Source of the DNA: Bilabrum cf. latius
Lineage: Eukaryota; Bigyra: Bicosoecida; Bigyra; Bicosoecida
DNA length: 64,000 nucleotides
Reading direction: 5' to 3'
Assembly: GCA_965178125.1 (NCBI GenBank)
Contig: OZ237775.1
Location: 1 to 64,000 of the forward strand
Shown here piece by piece: positions 1 through 10,290 of this stretch (positions are counted from its first letter, which is position 1; every line of letters starts with the position of its first letter). The position numbers and the translations under genes are program-made. The notes beneath the pieces were generated by a model. That model did no database searches. It was not told where the DNA came from and saw nothing but the letters and a program-made list of their open reading frames with translations.

Positions 1-894
1 CCCTAACCCTAACCCTAACCCTAACCCTAACCCTAACCCTAACCCTAACCCTAACCCTAACCCTAACCCTAACCCTAACCCTAACCCTAACCCTAACCCT
101 AACCCTAACCCTAACCCTAACCCTAACCCTAACCCTAACCCTAACCCTAACCCTAACCCTAACCCTAACCCTAACCCTAACCCTAACCCTAACCCTAACC
201 CTAACCCTAACCCTAACCCTAACCCTAACCCTAACCCTAACCCTAACCCTAACCCTAACCCTAACCCTAACCCTAACCCTAACCCTAACCCTAACCCTAA
301 CCCTAACCCTAACCCTAACCCTAACCCTAACCCTAACCCTAACCCTAACCCTAACCCTAACCCTAACCCTAACCCTAACCCTAACCCTAACCCTAACCCT
401 AACCCTAACCCTAACCCTAACCCTAACCCTAACCCTAACCCTAACCCTAACCCTAACCCTAACCCTAACCCTAACCCTAACCCTAACCCTAACCCTAACC
501 CTAACCCTAACCCTAACCCTAACCCTAACCCTAACCCTAACCCTAACCCTAACCCTAACCCTAACCCTAACCCTAACCCTAACCCTAACCCTAACCCTAA
601 CCCTAACCCTAACCCTAACCCTAACCCTAACCCTAACCCTAACCCTAACCCTAACCCTAACCCTAACCCTAACCCTAACCCTAACCCTAACCCTAACCCT
701 AACCCTAACCCTAACCCTAACCCTAACCCTAACCCTAACCCTAACCCTAACCCTAACCCTAACCCTAACCCTAACCCTAACCCTAACCCTAACCCTAACC
801 CTAACCCTAACCCTAACCCTAACCCTAACCCTAACCCTAACCCTAACCCTAACCCTAACCCTAACCCTAACCCTAACCCTAACCCTAACCCTAA
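1..894. repeat. Telomeric repeat array (CCCTAA)n
   Basis: About 149 perfect tandem copies of CCCTAA run from the first base to position 894. This is the C-strand of a TTAGGG telomere, so the window begins at a true chromosome end and the chromosome interior lies to the right. No degenerate repeat variants were seen before the array stops abruptly at the subtelomeric repeat. Confidence 0.99.
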
Positions 895-896
895 AA

Positions 897-1220
897 GCAT
901 GGCGCTGTGCGGGTGGCCGGTTGGGGGAGCGGCGGATGGCGGGTAGAGTGTGCATGGCGCTGTGCGGGTGGCCGGTTGGTGGAGCGGCGGATGGCGGGTG
1001 GAGTGTGCATGGCGCTGTGCGGGTGGCCGGTTGGGGAAGCGGCGGATGGCGGGTAGAGTGTGCATGGCGCTGTGCGGGTGGCCGGTTGGGGGAGCGGCGG
1101 ATGGCGGGTAGAGTGTGCATGGCGCTGTGCGGGTGGCCGGTTGGGGGAGCGGCGGATGGCGGGTGGAGTGTGCATGGCGCTGTGCGGGTGGCCGGTTGGG
1201 GGAGCGGCGGATGGCTTGAA
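897..1220. repeat. Subtelomeric 55-bp tandem repeat, about six copies
   Basis: Copies begin at about 897, 952, 1007, 1062, 1117 and 1172, each 55 bp long and starting GCATGGCGCTGTGCGGG. They differ at only a few positions. The array abuts the telomere with a two-base AA junction. Open frames across it are created by the repeat itself and are not taken as genes. Confidence 0.95.
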
Positions 1221-2135
1221 CAGCACCGGGAGATGCTCTTCACCTTGGCTGCGCATGGCACGCCCGCGCAATGTTCTCGGCCGATGCACCGTATTCCATC
1301 CCAGCTCACCCTCGGTCACCATCTCGCCAGCCCTGCGACCCACGATGGGCACACCCGGGATCCCATCCGTTGTCTCATCGGTGAGGATCCTCACAAGCCA
1401 GTCGTTCTCAAGCACGGCGCGTGCCCTGCTGTAGGCCTGGAAGGGGACGGTCACGCTCCTGAACTCGATGCCCTCCTTTTCGAGATCGAGGTTTAGGGAT
1501 GGTATCGTAGTTCGCGTACCCGGTCAGCGCCGCGATGTTGTCCTGCGGCGATGCCCTCCTCCTCCGCCTTGTGGGCCAGCACGGGTCATGGATCGGGTGG
1601 GCGTTGCGATGCGGCAGGTAAACGCTCAGAGTTACTTGATCCGGCATCTCTATGCACTGCATGCATGCGATAGTACAGTCGGTTCTAGAAAGTTGTTGTA
1701 CTGCCAGTGTGCTAATCTTCATGTTTTGCGACCAACCGTTGCGATCTACGCAACAGTGCAATGAATCGACGCGCACAGCCGCTGTGCACTTGATTTTCGG
1801 AGCGGAATTCGCAAAACTCGTGACAGCTCGTAGGGCTGCGCACGCCTTCACAAATGCAGGATTTCCATATTGCGAATCCTCTGCATGCCAGTGGTAGTAT
1901 CAAGGGCCACAGCGTTGATGGAGTAAGGCCACTTGGTACCTCCACCCGCCATGAAACGAAGACGTCACAGATTTCAGCTGATGGAAGCTCTGGAGCGCAC
2001 TTTAGCATCGATGGCCAAGCGAAGCTGACCGACAAGCCAGGTATGAAGCATGCGGCAAGCCGATCGATTCTCTTGCACGAAGAGCGCTAGGGTTAGGTAG
2101 ATCTAGGGAAGCCTTCGACCGATGCGGGCATTCCA
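1221..2135. other. Subtelomeric region without a supported gene
   Basis: No gene could be supported. The minus strand between about 1200 and 1500 has a protein-like composition, with an open stretch containing QAYSRARAVLENDWL, but it is split over two frames near 1490 and matches no family I recognise. It may be a decayed gene fragment. The rest is mixed-composition intergenic DNA leading to the surface-protein gene. Confidence 0.5.
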
Positions 2136-5100
2136 ATGGATACGTGGTTTTGTCCGATTCTGTTGCTAGCTTCGGCAGCTGCCGTCATAGCAGTTATTGC
2201 AGCTTGTGTTGCAGTCTTTGCTCTTCGGGAGCCGTCTGCTGACCCTTCCAACGGCTTGGTAGGTGACCTCAACACAATGCCTGAGGTGGCGCCGACTGCT
2301 TTCGTTGTCAACGAAGGTGGCGATTCGAACGTTACCGTACTAGCAGAGTCATCGCAGTGTGAACTAGAAGTACTTAAGAACCTCCTTGGTTGGACTCAGG
2401 ATGCACCAAGTTTGGCATTTGTTGTCGCTAGGGTGCCCATTTTGGCCCATTAGGAATTTTCAGGTGACGGCGAGTGCGTAATGGCTCAAGAAGTTTCGGA
2501 TGCTCTTCTCTGCACGATTAGGGATATTGCCATCGAGCATGAAGCTGGAGTTCCAGCCGATATTACGGTCCTGCCGGACGATTCAGGCGCGTGGTTTGTT
2601 CCGCTAGCAAACAATAGCTTCGCTGCATCTCCCGATTCTATGGTGGACAGGCAAGCTGCTGTTTTGCTTGTGTACTATGGCAGTAATAATGCAACAGCCC
2701 GTGCTTTCGCTGCTGCGCAGTTCTTTGGTGAGGCAGTGCGTCGCCTTGCTACTTCCCCGCCCAGAACAGCGTGTGACGGCTCGGGGTCGGGCGAAGACAC
2801 CATCGGCATCCAATTTCGCGTAGGTTAGGAAGATCGGCCCGACGCAGACCATGGAGGCGTGCGCGGCACCCCTGGGCCAGACGCCGGGGATAGTCTTGCG
2901 TCCTTCCCGGACCTGCTCGTCACTGTCAGTGGACTGGGGGAGGCCCGCCCCAGCACCAGCCCAGGCCCCTACTCGCAGGGTCAGGTTTCTCCACAGGTAT
3001 CTGCGTCCGCCGTTGCTGCTGTGTCGGCCTCGTCGTTCCCCTCGGTAAGACTAGGACCCGGCCGATTGACAGATACCGAGGCCGATGTGCCATGCTAGTC
3101 CTTTGGTTCCCCACCACCCCTCCGTCTCCTTTCCGCTTGACCACTCTTGACCCCGCCCGCAGAGCGAGCCGTCACCATCATCGAGCGCATCAACTAGCGG
3201 TACAGCTACAGCAACAGCGAGTCCAAGCTCGAGCCCCACTTCCAGTCCCAGCTCCAGCTCCAGCTCCAGCTCCAGCTCCAGTCCCAGCCCAAGCCCAAGC
3301 CCAAGCCCCAGCAGTGCTGCGAGCTCAACTTCCATGCCCAGCCAAAGCTTGGCGCCTAGCATAAGCTCCAGCCCGAGTCCGAGTTCTAGCGCAAGCATTA
3401 GCCCAAGCCCAAGTCCCAGCACGACTGCGACTGCTGAAGCCAGCCCCACACCGAGCCCCACATCCAGCGCCACGTCAAGCAGCTCGGCCAGCCCCACAGC
3501 CAGCAGCAGCCCGTCCGCGAGCACAACCGCAAGCCCGTCCTCGAGTTCATCACCAAGCAGCAGCCCCAGCACGAGTAGTTCCCCGTCCAGCAGCCCCTCT
3601 TCGTCCTCTACCACAGTGAGCCGGATTGTCCAGCTTGCTGCACCCCCATGTTGCACCCCTCCCTCAATCTCCCTGCCCCATGCACCCCTCCATCTCCCTG
3701 CCCCATGCACCCCTCCCTCAATCTCCCTGCCCCATGCACCCCTCCATCTCCCTGCCCCATGCACCCCTCCATCTCCCTGCCCCATGCACCCCTCCATCTC
3801 CCTGCCCCATGCACCCCTCCATCTCCCTGCCCCATGCACCCCTCCATCTCCCTGCCCCATGCACCCCTCCATCTCCCTCCTTCGCAGACGCCGAGCATCA
3901 GCAGCACGACCACCGCGACTCCGAGCCCTTCCACCACTGTCTCGCAGTCTAGCGTGAGACTGCAGAATAGCGCGTGCCATGCGTGGATCATTCCAATTCC
4001 GAAGCCAATCTCCCTGTTTCGCACCCCCTCTCACCCTCCGCGCAGACTCCATCGCCAACACCGTCGCACACGCCGTCCCCGTCTGTCACCCCGAGCTCAT
4101 CGCCCTCGCCCTCTGGCCCCCCAAAGGCGGTCCGCGTGTCGAGTATCCGCCCAGGCACGATCAGTTCCAACATCAAGAGCCCCGCGGTATTCGACGGCAA
4201 GCTCTTCTTCCAGTCGGACGATAGCTTGGGTGACTCGGAGCTGTGGTCCTGTGATTAGAACAACACCTGCAGCCAGGCATACGAGATTGGGCCGGGATGG
4301 ATCGAGGGCAAGCCGGAGGAGATGATTGTATTCGACGGCAAGCTCTGGTTCTGGGCAGAGTCCTCCAGCACCACTGGCAGGGAGCTGCACAGCTGCTCCG
4401 CCAGCATGGACGACTGCACTATCGTGCAAAACCTGTACACCGGTGCGGGAGACGCGCAGCCCACAGACCCGTACAAGCAGATGGCGGTTTTCAACAATCG
4501 GCTGTACTTTGCCGCACATGACGGCAAGAACGGGGAGGAGCTGCACAGCTGCACCTCGGCGGGAGTCATCTCCCGCATCACCGTCGACTCGTCCAGGACA
4601 GCGGGGTCCCTGCCACAGTTCCTGACGGTGTTCAATAGCAAGCTGTATATGGTGGCCTATGTCACGGGGAGCGGCAGGGAGCTGGTGGCGTGTGACACGA
4701 GCCACTCGTGCTCCGTTGTGGTGGACCCCAATGGGAACTACCTGTCCAGCGAGGTGAAGCACCTTACTGTGTTCAACGGCAAGCTTTATTTCACCGCCAA
4801 GGACTCCAAGGGGCAGGAGCTTTGGTCCTGCACCACTGCGGATGTCTGTGCCCGCGTGAACGACCTCAAGACCGGGATTCAGGGGTCTGACCCGGACGAG
4901 CTGGCGGTGTTCAACAACATGCTCTGGCTTGTTGCGCCATCGACAGACACAGAACCGAACGAGCTGTGGGCGTGCACCACTGCAGACGTTTGCACCCTCC
5001 AATACAGCGTGACGGGCTTTCGCTCGCTAGGGCCGCAGTACTTCACCGTGGCGGGAAGCAAGGCATACTTCGCTGCAGTTACTTTTGGGGAGGGCAGGGA

Positions 5101-5263
5101 GCTGCACAGCTGCGACTCGAGTGGGTCCTGCGGGCTGGAGCTGGACCTGTGGCCGGGCAGAGACAGCTCTGTCCCTCAGAGCCTCATCGAGTATCGGGGC
5201 TACCTCTACTTTGTGGCCAAGGACGCCACGGAGGGTTACGAGTGGTGGAAGACTACTGCTTGA
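2136..5263 (+). CDS. Membrane-anchored surface protein with Ser/Pro stalk and ELWSC-type propeller repeats
   Basis: Four exons are modelled: 2136-3044, 3163-3615, 3888-3953 and 4046-5263 (881 aa, TGA stop). All three introns are GT-AG and phase 0. The N-terminus (about residues 9-30) is a hydrophobic signal or anchor segment. The middle is a mucin-like Ser/Pro/Thr stalk of roughly 170 residues. The C-terminal 400 residues carry about seven repeats, each with a FNGKLYF-like strand, then GxELWSC or GRELHSC, then a second Cys. This resembles the ELWxxDGT repeats of secreted bacterial propeller proteins. In-frame TAG codons at 2451, 2826 and 4256 are read as Gln. The protein is probably exposed on the cell surface as an adhesin or coat protein; no enzymatic motif was seen. 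The start was chosen because it gives a clean signal or anchor. Confidence 0.75.
3616..3887 (+). repeat. Intron built of a 25-bp minisatellite
   Basis: The second intron of the surface-protein gene is 272 bp (GTGAGC to TTCGCAG). Most of it is tandem copies of a 25-bp unit containing CTCCCTGCCCCATGCACCCC. Some units carry a short CTCAAT-containing variant. Removing it joins the Ser/Thr-rich exons in frame. Neighbouring open frames on both strands are by-products of the repeat. Confidence 0.85.
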
Positions 5264-5563
5264 GAGCTCAAGCTAGGTTGTTAACTAGAAGGTGCTACGC
5301 GAGGTGCCATGTGTCATGACAGCGAGCACCTGTGCTGCTGCGTGTCCACTGCGGTGTTGAGTTTTGGCCTCGACTCGCCGGACTCGGAATTGCGTGATGT
5401 GTCGCCGTCGGCGCAAGACTCTTGGTTATTTCCTCACAGTTCGCCAAAAATAAGGAGAAAATAGTTCAAGCCTTTGCGACACGGCATACCTACAAAACAA
5501 CGGCATACTTGCAAAACAACTTTTGTTGACCTCGTCTTTCCTTGACCTGAGCTTGTACTCCGT
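5264..5563. other. Intergenic region between surface protein and RND gene
   Basis: No gene was recognised. A short imperfect direct repeat (GGCATACCTACAAAACAAC followed by a near copy with TTG) lies at 5483-5520, just upstream of the RND start codon. Confidence 0.5.
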
Positions 5564-6410
5564 ATGGAACCCCAGTTGAAAGCACCACCTGCTACAATTG
5601 CAGCTCGAGCATCGAAATGCATAACCTCCTACACATGCGTAAGATTAAATACAAATACGCCTTGTTGATGGTAGCGCAGGTCCACTGTGTCATGCCAGCG
5701 AGAGAGATATTTAGTATTTCCGTTATCCCGTTCGGCTTGCGGAGTATTCTATTTCCTCTTCGCAGTGCATATGCAGCGGCGTCATCGTAGGCGTCTTTGT
5801 GACCATGGGAATTTTAGGAGCATTGAATGCTATATCGCTGTCCGATCAGTCTGACTATGATGTGTGGCTCCGCAATGAGCGTGAGATGATAATTTCCCCG
5901 CGCTGCTTGGTAGTACAATTTAGTGCCAGCCCTGCGCACTCACCCATCCTGAATGCAATTTCAAACGTGTTCAAACCACATCTCTCCCAACTGCCCGCAG
6001 CCGAGGTCGAGCAGCGCCAAGCGGTTGAGCGCGCTCTGGCGTAGCTTACGTCAGGCGACGGTAGCGGCACCGCGCTCCGCCAGCCGCAGCAGACTGCAGA
6101 CCCCGTGGAGCTCGACCTGCTGGTTATGTCTTACAGCAGAAATGGAGATGCCCTGTCAGATAACAGGGCACTTCAGGAATTCGCCCAAGCTACCGCCGGC
6201 ATCGTGTCAGACCCGAATTTCCCGGACACTTGCCACGTCCTCAACGCCACGACAAAGGTGTGCGCCCCTCCCCTCACTTTCCTGGAACTCAACTACGGAC
6301 CTGAGGTGCAACTCGGGTCGAGCGTACAACTCGACGTGCCTCCGCATTCCCCTAGTGCCGGCCTAGACCAGTCAGCCACCCTCCGCCTGGCCCCGCCCTC
6401 AGCGCCTGCG
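5564..6410 (+). pseudogene. Dispatched/Patched-like RND protein, 5' part, interrupted by virus insertion
   Basis: Exon 1 is 5564-5638 (MEPQLKAPP start). A 127-bp GT-AG intron spans 5639-5765, and exon 2 runs from 5766 until the viral insertion. The segment encodes an N-terminal cytoplasmic tail, the first membrane helix (CSGVIVGVFVTMGILGAL) and the start of the first extracellular domain. One TAG at 6042 is read as Gln. The frame continues into the viral terminal repeat and stops at a TAA near 6516, so the allele as it stands makes only a stub of about 260 residues. The remainder of the gene resumes in the same frame at 23333. The coding sequence on this side shows no other damage, suggesting a fairly recent insertion. 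Confidence 0.85.
6405..6410. repeat. Left target-site duplication CCTGCG
   Basis: CCTGCG immediately before the left end GGGGGACAAC of the element is repeated as CCTGCG right after the other end at 23327-23332. Five to six bases is the size expected for rve-type integrases. The exact boundary is uncertain by a base or two because both element ends are runs of G or C. Confidence 0.85.
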
Positions 6411-7421
6411 GGGGGACAACAGGTGGTGGTAGGTACACCAAGCGTTTAGGACGAGGGCTACGCTACGCTCGCCCCTCCTTTAAAGGCATATTTAGCAACT
6501 CAAGTGTTTCCCCTATAAACCTAAATGATTTCACAGGGGGTTCCCCAAGAACCCCTATAGAACCCCTCTATGTACCCATTTTCAGATATAAAATTTACTC
6601 CTACGAAGTAGGGGTAAATTGAAGAATTCTAATATTTAACCCCCTTATAAACTCTAACAGCAAAGACAGAGATGTTTTAGTAAAGTAGGAAAAAATGAAG
6701 AAATTAACCAAGTGTCCAAAATATCTCTGTGTTTGCTGTAGGAACGGAAGGATGAATTCCCAAGAGACCAAGAGACCAACCGAGGATTTCCCCAAGAGAA
6801 CAAGGTATTTTATCAAGAGACCGAGGTATGTTCCCAAGCGACCGACCGATGAACCGACCGATGAACCGACCAAGGATTTCCCAAGGATTTCCCAAGCGAC
6901 TAAATTGTTCTCCGAAGCAACCAAACCGATTACCCAAGAGATGATACATTATAAGGAAAACGAAAACAAATTATAATTGTATTTTAAGTCCCTTTGGAAA
7001 AGTCCCCCAAAAATTGAGAGATTTTACAGGTCAATTTTAAGAGACTTAGAAATATTAAAATTAAGTTCCCAAGATGCTCGGGCTTTGCCCTCCGCTCTTT
7101 TGATATCTTTTTCAAAGATTAAAATTAAATGTTGTAATTCCTATGATGCCACCATAAAAATTAAAAGGAAAATAAAAAACAAATTATAATTGTTTTCCAA
7201 CTCCCTAATTAAAAACACAAAAATTGATGGAAAATAATATAGGATACAAAGAAATATTAAAGTTAAGTTCCCTATTAAAATTAAATGTTGTAATTCCTAT
7301 GATGCCACCATAAAAATTAAAAGGAAAATAAAAAACAAATTATAATTGTTTTCCAATTAAAAACACAAAAATTGATTGAAAAATTTTGACAATATAGGAT
7401 ACAAAGAAATATTAAAATTAA
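6411..7421 (+). repeat. Left terminal inverted repeat
   Basis: The outer part (from GGGGGACAACAGGTGG) matches the reverse complement of the right end almost perfectly for several hundred bases. Further in, homology is interrupted by copy-number differences. The left arm has two copies of an AT-rich block (about 7120-7200 and 7275-7355, containing GATGCCACCATAAAAATT) where the right arm has one. The inner boundary is estimated from the last shared segment, ATATAGGATACAAAG. Confidence 0.9.
6695..6976 (+). CDS. Hypothetical ORF inside left terminal repeat
   Basis: This 93-residue frame (MKKLTKCPKYLCVCCR start, TAA stop) lies within the inverted repeat and has a nearly identical partner on the other strand at 22714-23040. 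It contains short repeats of PTDE and of RPxxxPKR. A CxCC near the N-terminus could bind metal, but no family is recognised. Conservation may only reflect its place in the repeat, and the opposite strand is also partly open, so its status as a gene is doubtful. Confidence 0.3.
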   Translation: MKKLTKCPKYLCVCCRNGRMNSQETKRPTEDFPKRTRYFIKRPRYVPKRPTDEPTDEPTKDFPRISQATKLFSEATKPITQEMIHYKENENKL

Positions 7422-7461
7422 GCAAGGAAAAGCATACCTCTATTAAAGAACTATATAGCAA

Positions 7462-8517
7462 ATGAGTAGCGCCTTTGAAAGAATATTACAATCCCTAAAC
7501 ATTTATCCCAACAGTCGTATTGTAAATTTAATGAAACGACCAAAACGACCCAAAGGAGTAAATCGACCCCACGTAAATGTACCAGAACCTCACCAAGTGG
7601 TACAAATGGATTTATTATCATTACCCCACGACAATAATTATAAATACGCATTAACTGCTATTGATTTACATACAAAGTAGGCCGATGCTGAACCGCTCAA
7701 AACCAAGCGTTAGAACGAAGTATTAAAGGCATCAAAAAAGATTTTCAATCGTGGTAATGTCCAGAAACCGCAGCACCGTTTGGAAATAGATAATGGAAAA
7801 GAATTTAACGCTTTACAAAGATATTTAGAAGAGAGCGATGTATTTGTACGAAGAAATAAAGCAGGTCGCCACCGACAACAAGCATTAGTGGAAAACCTAA
7901 ATAAAACGTTGGGAAAAGCCATATTTACCCTATAGAACGTTAATGAGTTAAATACAGGTAATGAAAGCGTAGAATGGGTGGATATGCTTCCAAACATCAT
8001 TGAAAACTATAATGAATATCAACTAGAAAAGTATATAGAAGAACCACCTTTACCCCCAGAACACTTCGACTTTACGTAGTGTAAAGGAGACGCTTGTAAT
8101 ATATTGGAAGAGGGTACAAGAGTTCGTATACCATTAGAAGAACCCAGAAAGGCTACAAATTTACAGCAAAAATTATCCGGAAATTTTCGTGCTTCAGATT
8201 TACGCTATAATCCAGAAATCAAAACGATAACTAAAGTATTATTAAGACCGAGACAACCACCCTTATATGTTGTGGATTAGGATGATTTAGTGGCTTATCC
8301 AAAAGAGGAATTACAGATTATCGACTTTGATAATGAGGACAATAACCGAGATGCTCAGACAATCTTTCTGCCAAAAAAAATAAAATCCGAGAACGAAACA
8401 GAATATCAAATAGAATGGAAAGATTTTCCAGAACCAGAACATTGGACGTGGGAACCAAAGAATAAAATCCAAGAAATTGCTCCTAATTTAATTTTGGAGT
8501 GGGATATAGAAAATTGA
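7462..8517 (+). CDS. rve-family integrase with C-terminal chromodomain
   Basis: The frame is 351 aa with five TAG codons read as Gln and a TGA stop. The retroviral-type integrase core is clear. D50 lies in QMDLLSLP, D110 in LEIDNGKEF and E144 in ALVENLN, giving a classic D,D(35)E arrangement. The C-terminus has a chromodomain-like segment (EYQIEWKDFPEPEHWTWEP, about residues 310-330), as in polinton and some retrotransposon integrases. The enzyme would insert the viral DNA into host chromatin, consistent with the 6-bp target duplication. It is the first gene inside the left repeat. No N-terminal zinc-binding HHCC motif is visible, because an in-frame TAA lies just upstream of the start. Confidence 0.93.
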
Positions 8518-8530
8518 GATGCCCCGTATC

Positions 8531-8563
8531 GTACCTTAAGGATTATTTTCGTATTCTATAGTA
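8531..8563 (+). promoter_or_regulatory. Putative viral promoter upstream of helicase gene
   Basis: A block reading GTACCTTAAG, AT-rich spacer, then CGTATTCTATAGTA precedes the helicase start codon by 12 bases. Nearly the same block (CGTACCTTAAG to CGTATTCTATA) occurs before the polymerase gene at 10241-10271. The TCTATAGTA core or its inverse recurs before most viral genes. Confidence 0.6.
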
Positions 8564-8574
8564 CAACAACAAAA

Positions 8575-10233
8575 ATGTCATTCACTCTGCCGACTAAAGC
8601 GTATTCGTCAAAAAGCCTTATGGACCTATGTAATGCCGGAAAACAAGAGGAATGTATTCAATACCTTAAACAATACTTCTACCGCACCCACGAGCAAGGT
8701 GGCGGGGTGTATTTTCTAATAGCATCTGAATTAAATCGGAATAATATAAGTGATGACGAACCCCAGAAACCAGTCTGGTAGTTCCTTACGAATAAAAATA
8801 TTACTGAAAATTACCTGATTGGGGGACACTGTATTTACGCGATTGTGGGCAACAAAAGAGTAAAGACTTGGTCAGCACGAGACTGGTTCTTAAATGAGAA
8901 TACCGACGTATTTACGATTGTAAGAAAATTTAATTCACCTACCGTGGATTACGACAATCAAACAATTAACGTTATGGGTTCACCTATACTTACACGGGAA
9001 AACTGTGGAAACATAGAGGATTTATCCGAAGACGCAAAAGCAGGCGCGACTATGATTTATGAACATATCCAGAAGGTGTGGACTTCAGAAGACAAAGAAT
9101 AGTGTGATTTTGTGATGAAATGGTTGGCTCACGTTATTGTGGGCGGAAAGAAGTTGGGTACAGCACTATATTTGAAATCTCCACAAGGAACTGGTAAATC
9201 GATGATTATTACCTTCCTTATGAGAAAACTACTCGGATATACCCTTACACTATAGACGCTTACACACAAGATGCTTCAACCCGACGCCTTCAACTCAATT
9301 CTGGACGGGAAACTATTAGTCAATTTTAATGAAATTCCAAAAGCCTCGCCAACTATTTGGGACGCCATGTAGGCAACACTAAGAAATCTTATTACGGAAA
9401 AACACTTTTCCTGTAATGAGAAGTTTGTCAAATCCGAAAGTCGTCCCAACACATTCAATTTAATTATTGATACGAATGATAGTCCAATCAAAATCACCGA
9501 GGAAATCCGTAGATATTGTGTTTTGGATGTGAATACATCTAAGAAAGGAGACAAAGAATACTTTACAACACTAAAACGTTTTACAGAAAATCCAGAAGTG
9601 GCTAAGGCATTTTATATGCTATTGGTTGAAATCTATGATACATCACCAGACTTTACAGGACAATTCGCACCAAAATCAAAGAATTTTTACAAAGGAATTC
9701 TTGATGGCGCACATCCGGTTTTAAAAATTCTAAAAGAAGAGTGGCTGGACGAAGGCAGAGATTTTAAAATGACAGTCTTGGAATTCCGCAATTATCTAAA
9801 GTAGGAACTGAACGGTAGAGTGAAGAACCTTGGTACACCTATGATTAAAACACTATTGTCAGAGGTGGGTGTTCATTCAACGATGAACAAATAGAGAAAA
9901 CAAGAATTTAATGTGAAACACGCAGACTTACTAAAAGGCTTCCAATCTAAATTTTAGGCACTTCGTCATTCTGCTGAGATGGAAAAAGCAAAATCCGAGG
10001 TGGATGTTCTTCGAGAATAGATTAGAGAACTACAGAAACAAGTCGCATAGCAGTAGGAAACGATTGAATAGATGGAATTGGAAAAGGAGATTACACCGAC
10101 GGAAAAAGTCCATAAGAAAATCCAGAAACAATTGAGTGTTGAGAATAGCATCGCTATTCAAAAATGGATAGAAGAAAACCCTCCAAACAAAAAAGGAAAA
10201 CTTTCCAAATTCCTCTGTAAAATTGAGAAGTGA
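8575..10233 (+). CDS. Superfamily 3-type helicase (primase-helicase-like)
   Basis: The frame is 552 aa, TGA stop, with about eleven TAG codons read as Gln. A Walker A motif, SPQGTGKS, lies at about residues 202-209. It is followed by LLVNFNEI, a Walker B-like strand, and TFNLIIDTND, matching the Asn-containing motif of viral SF3 helicases. The N-terminal 175 residues have no clear primase motif. The C-terminal region (about residues 465-510) is a predicted coiled coil in which TAG falls at positions where Gln is natural (LRE-TAG-IRELQKQVA). It would unwind viral DNA for the adjacent polymerase. It is preceded by the putative promoter at 8531-8563. Confidence 0.85.
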
Positions 10234-10240
10234 GTGAGTT

Positions 10241-10290
10241 CGTACCTTAAGAATAATTATCGTATTCTATAATATATTAGATACTATAGA
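10241..10290 (+). promoter_or_regulatory. Putative viral promoter upstream of polymerase gene
   Basis: This block repeats the arrangement before the helicase: CGTACCTTAAG, AT-rich spacer, CGTATTCTATA, then GATACTATAGA directly against the start codon. TACTATAGA is the reverse complement of the TCTATAGTA motif seen before other viral genes. Confidence 0.55.

Noticed and set aside
1-894. Tandem array as a CRISPR-like or satellite repeat
   Set aside because: The 6-bp CCCTAA unit without spacers at the sequence end is telomeric.
3334-4325. Several overlapping frames across the Ser/Pro and minisatellite region
   Set aside because: They are products of the tandem repeat; a four-exon model with consensus splice sites gives one continuous protein.
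7462-8517. Integrase as part of a Ty3-type retrotransposon (rve plus chromodomain)
   Set aside because: No reverse transcriptase, RNase H or LTRs; it lies in a virus with capsid, packaging and DNA polymerase genes and inverted repeats.
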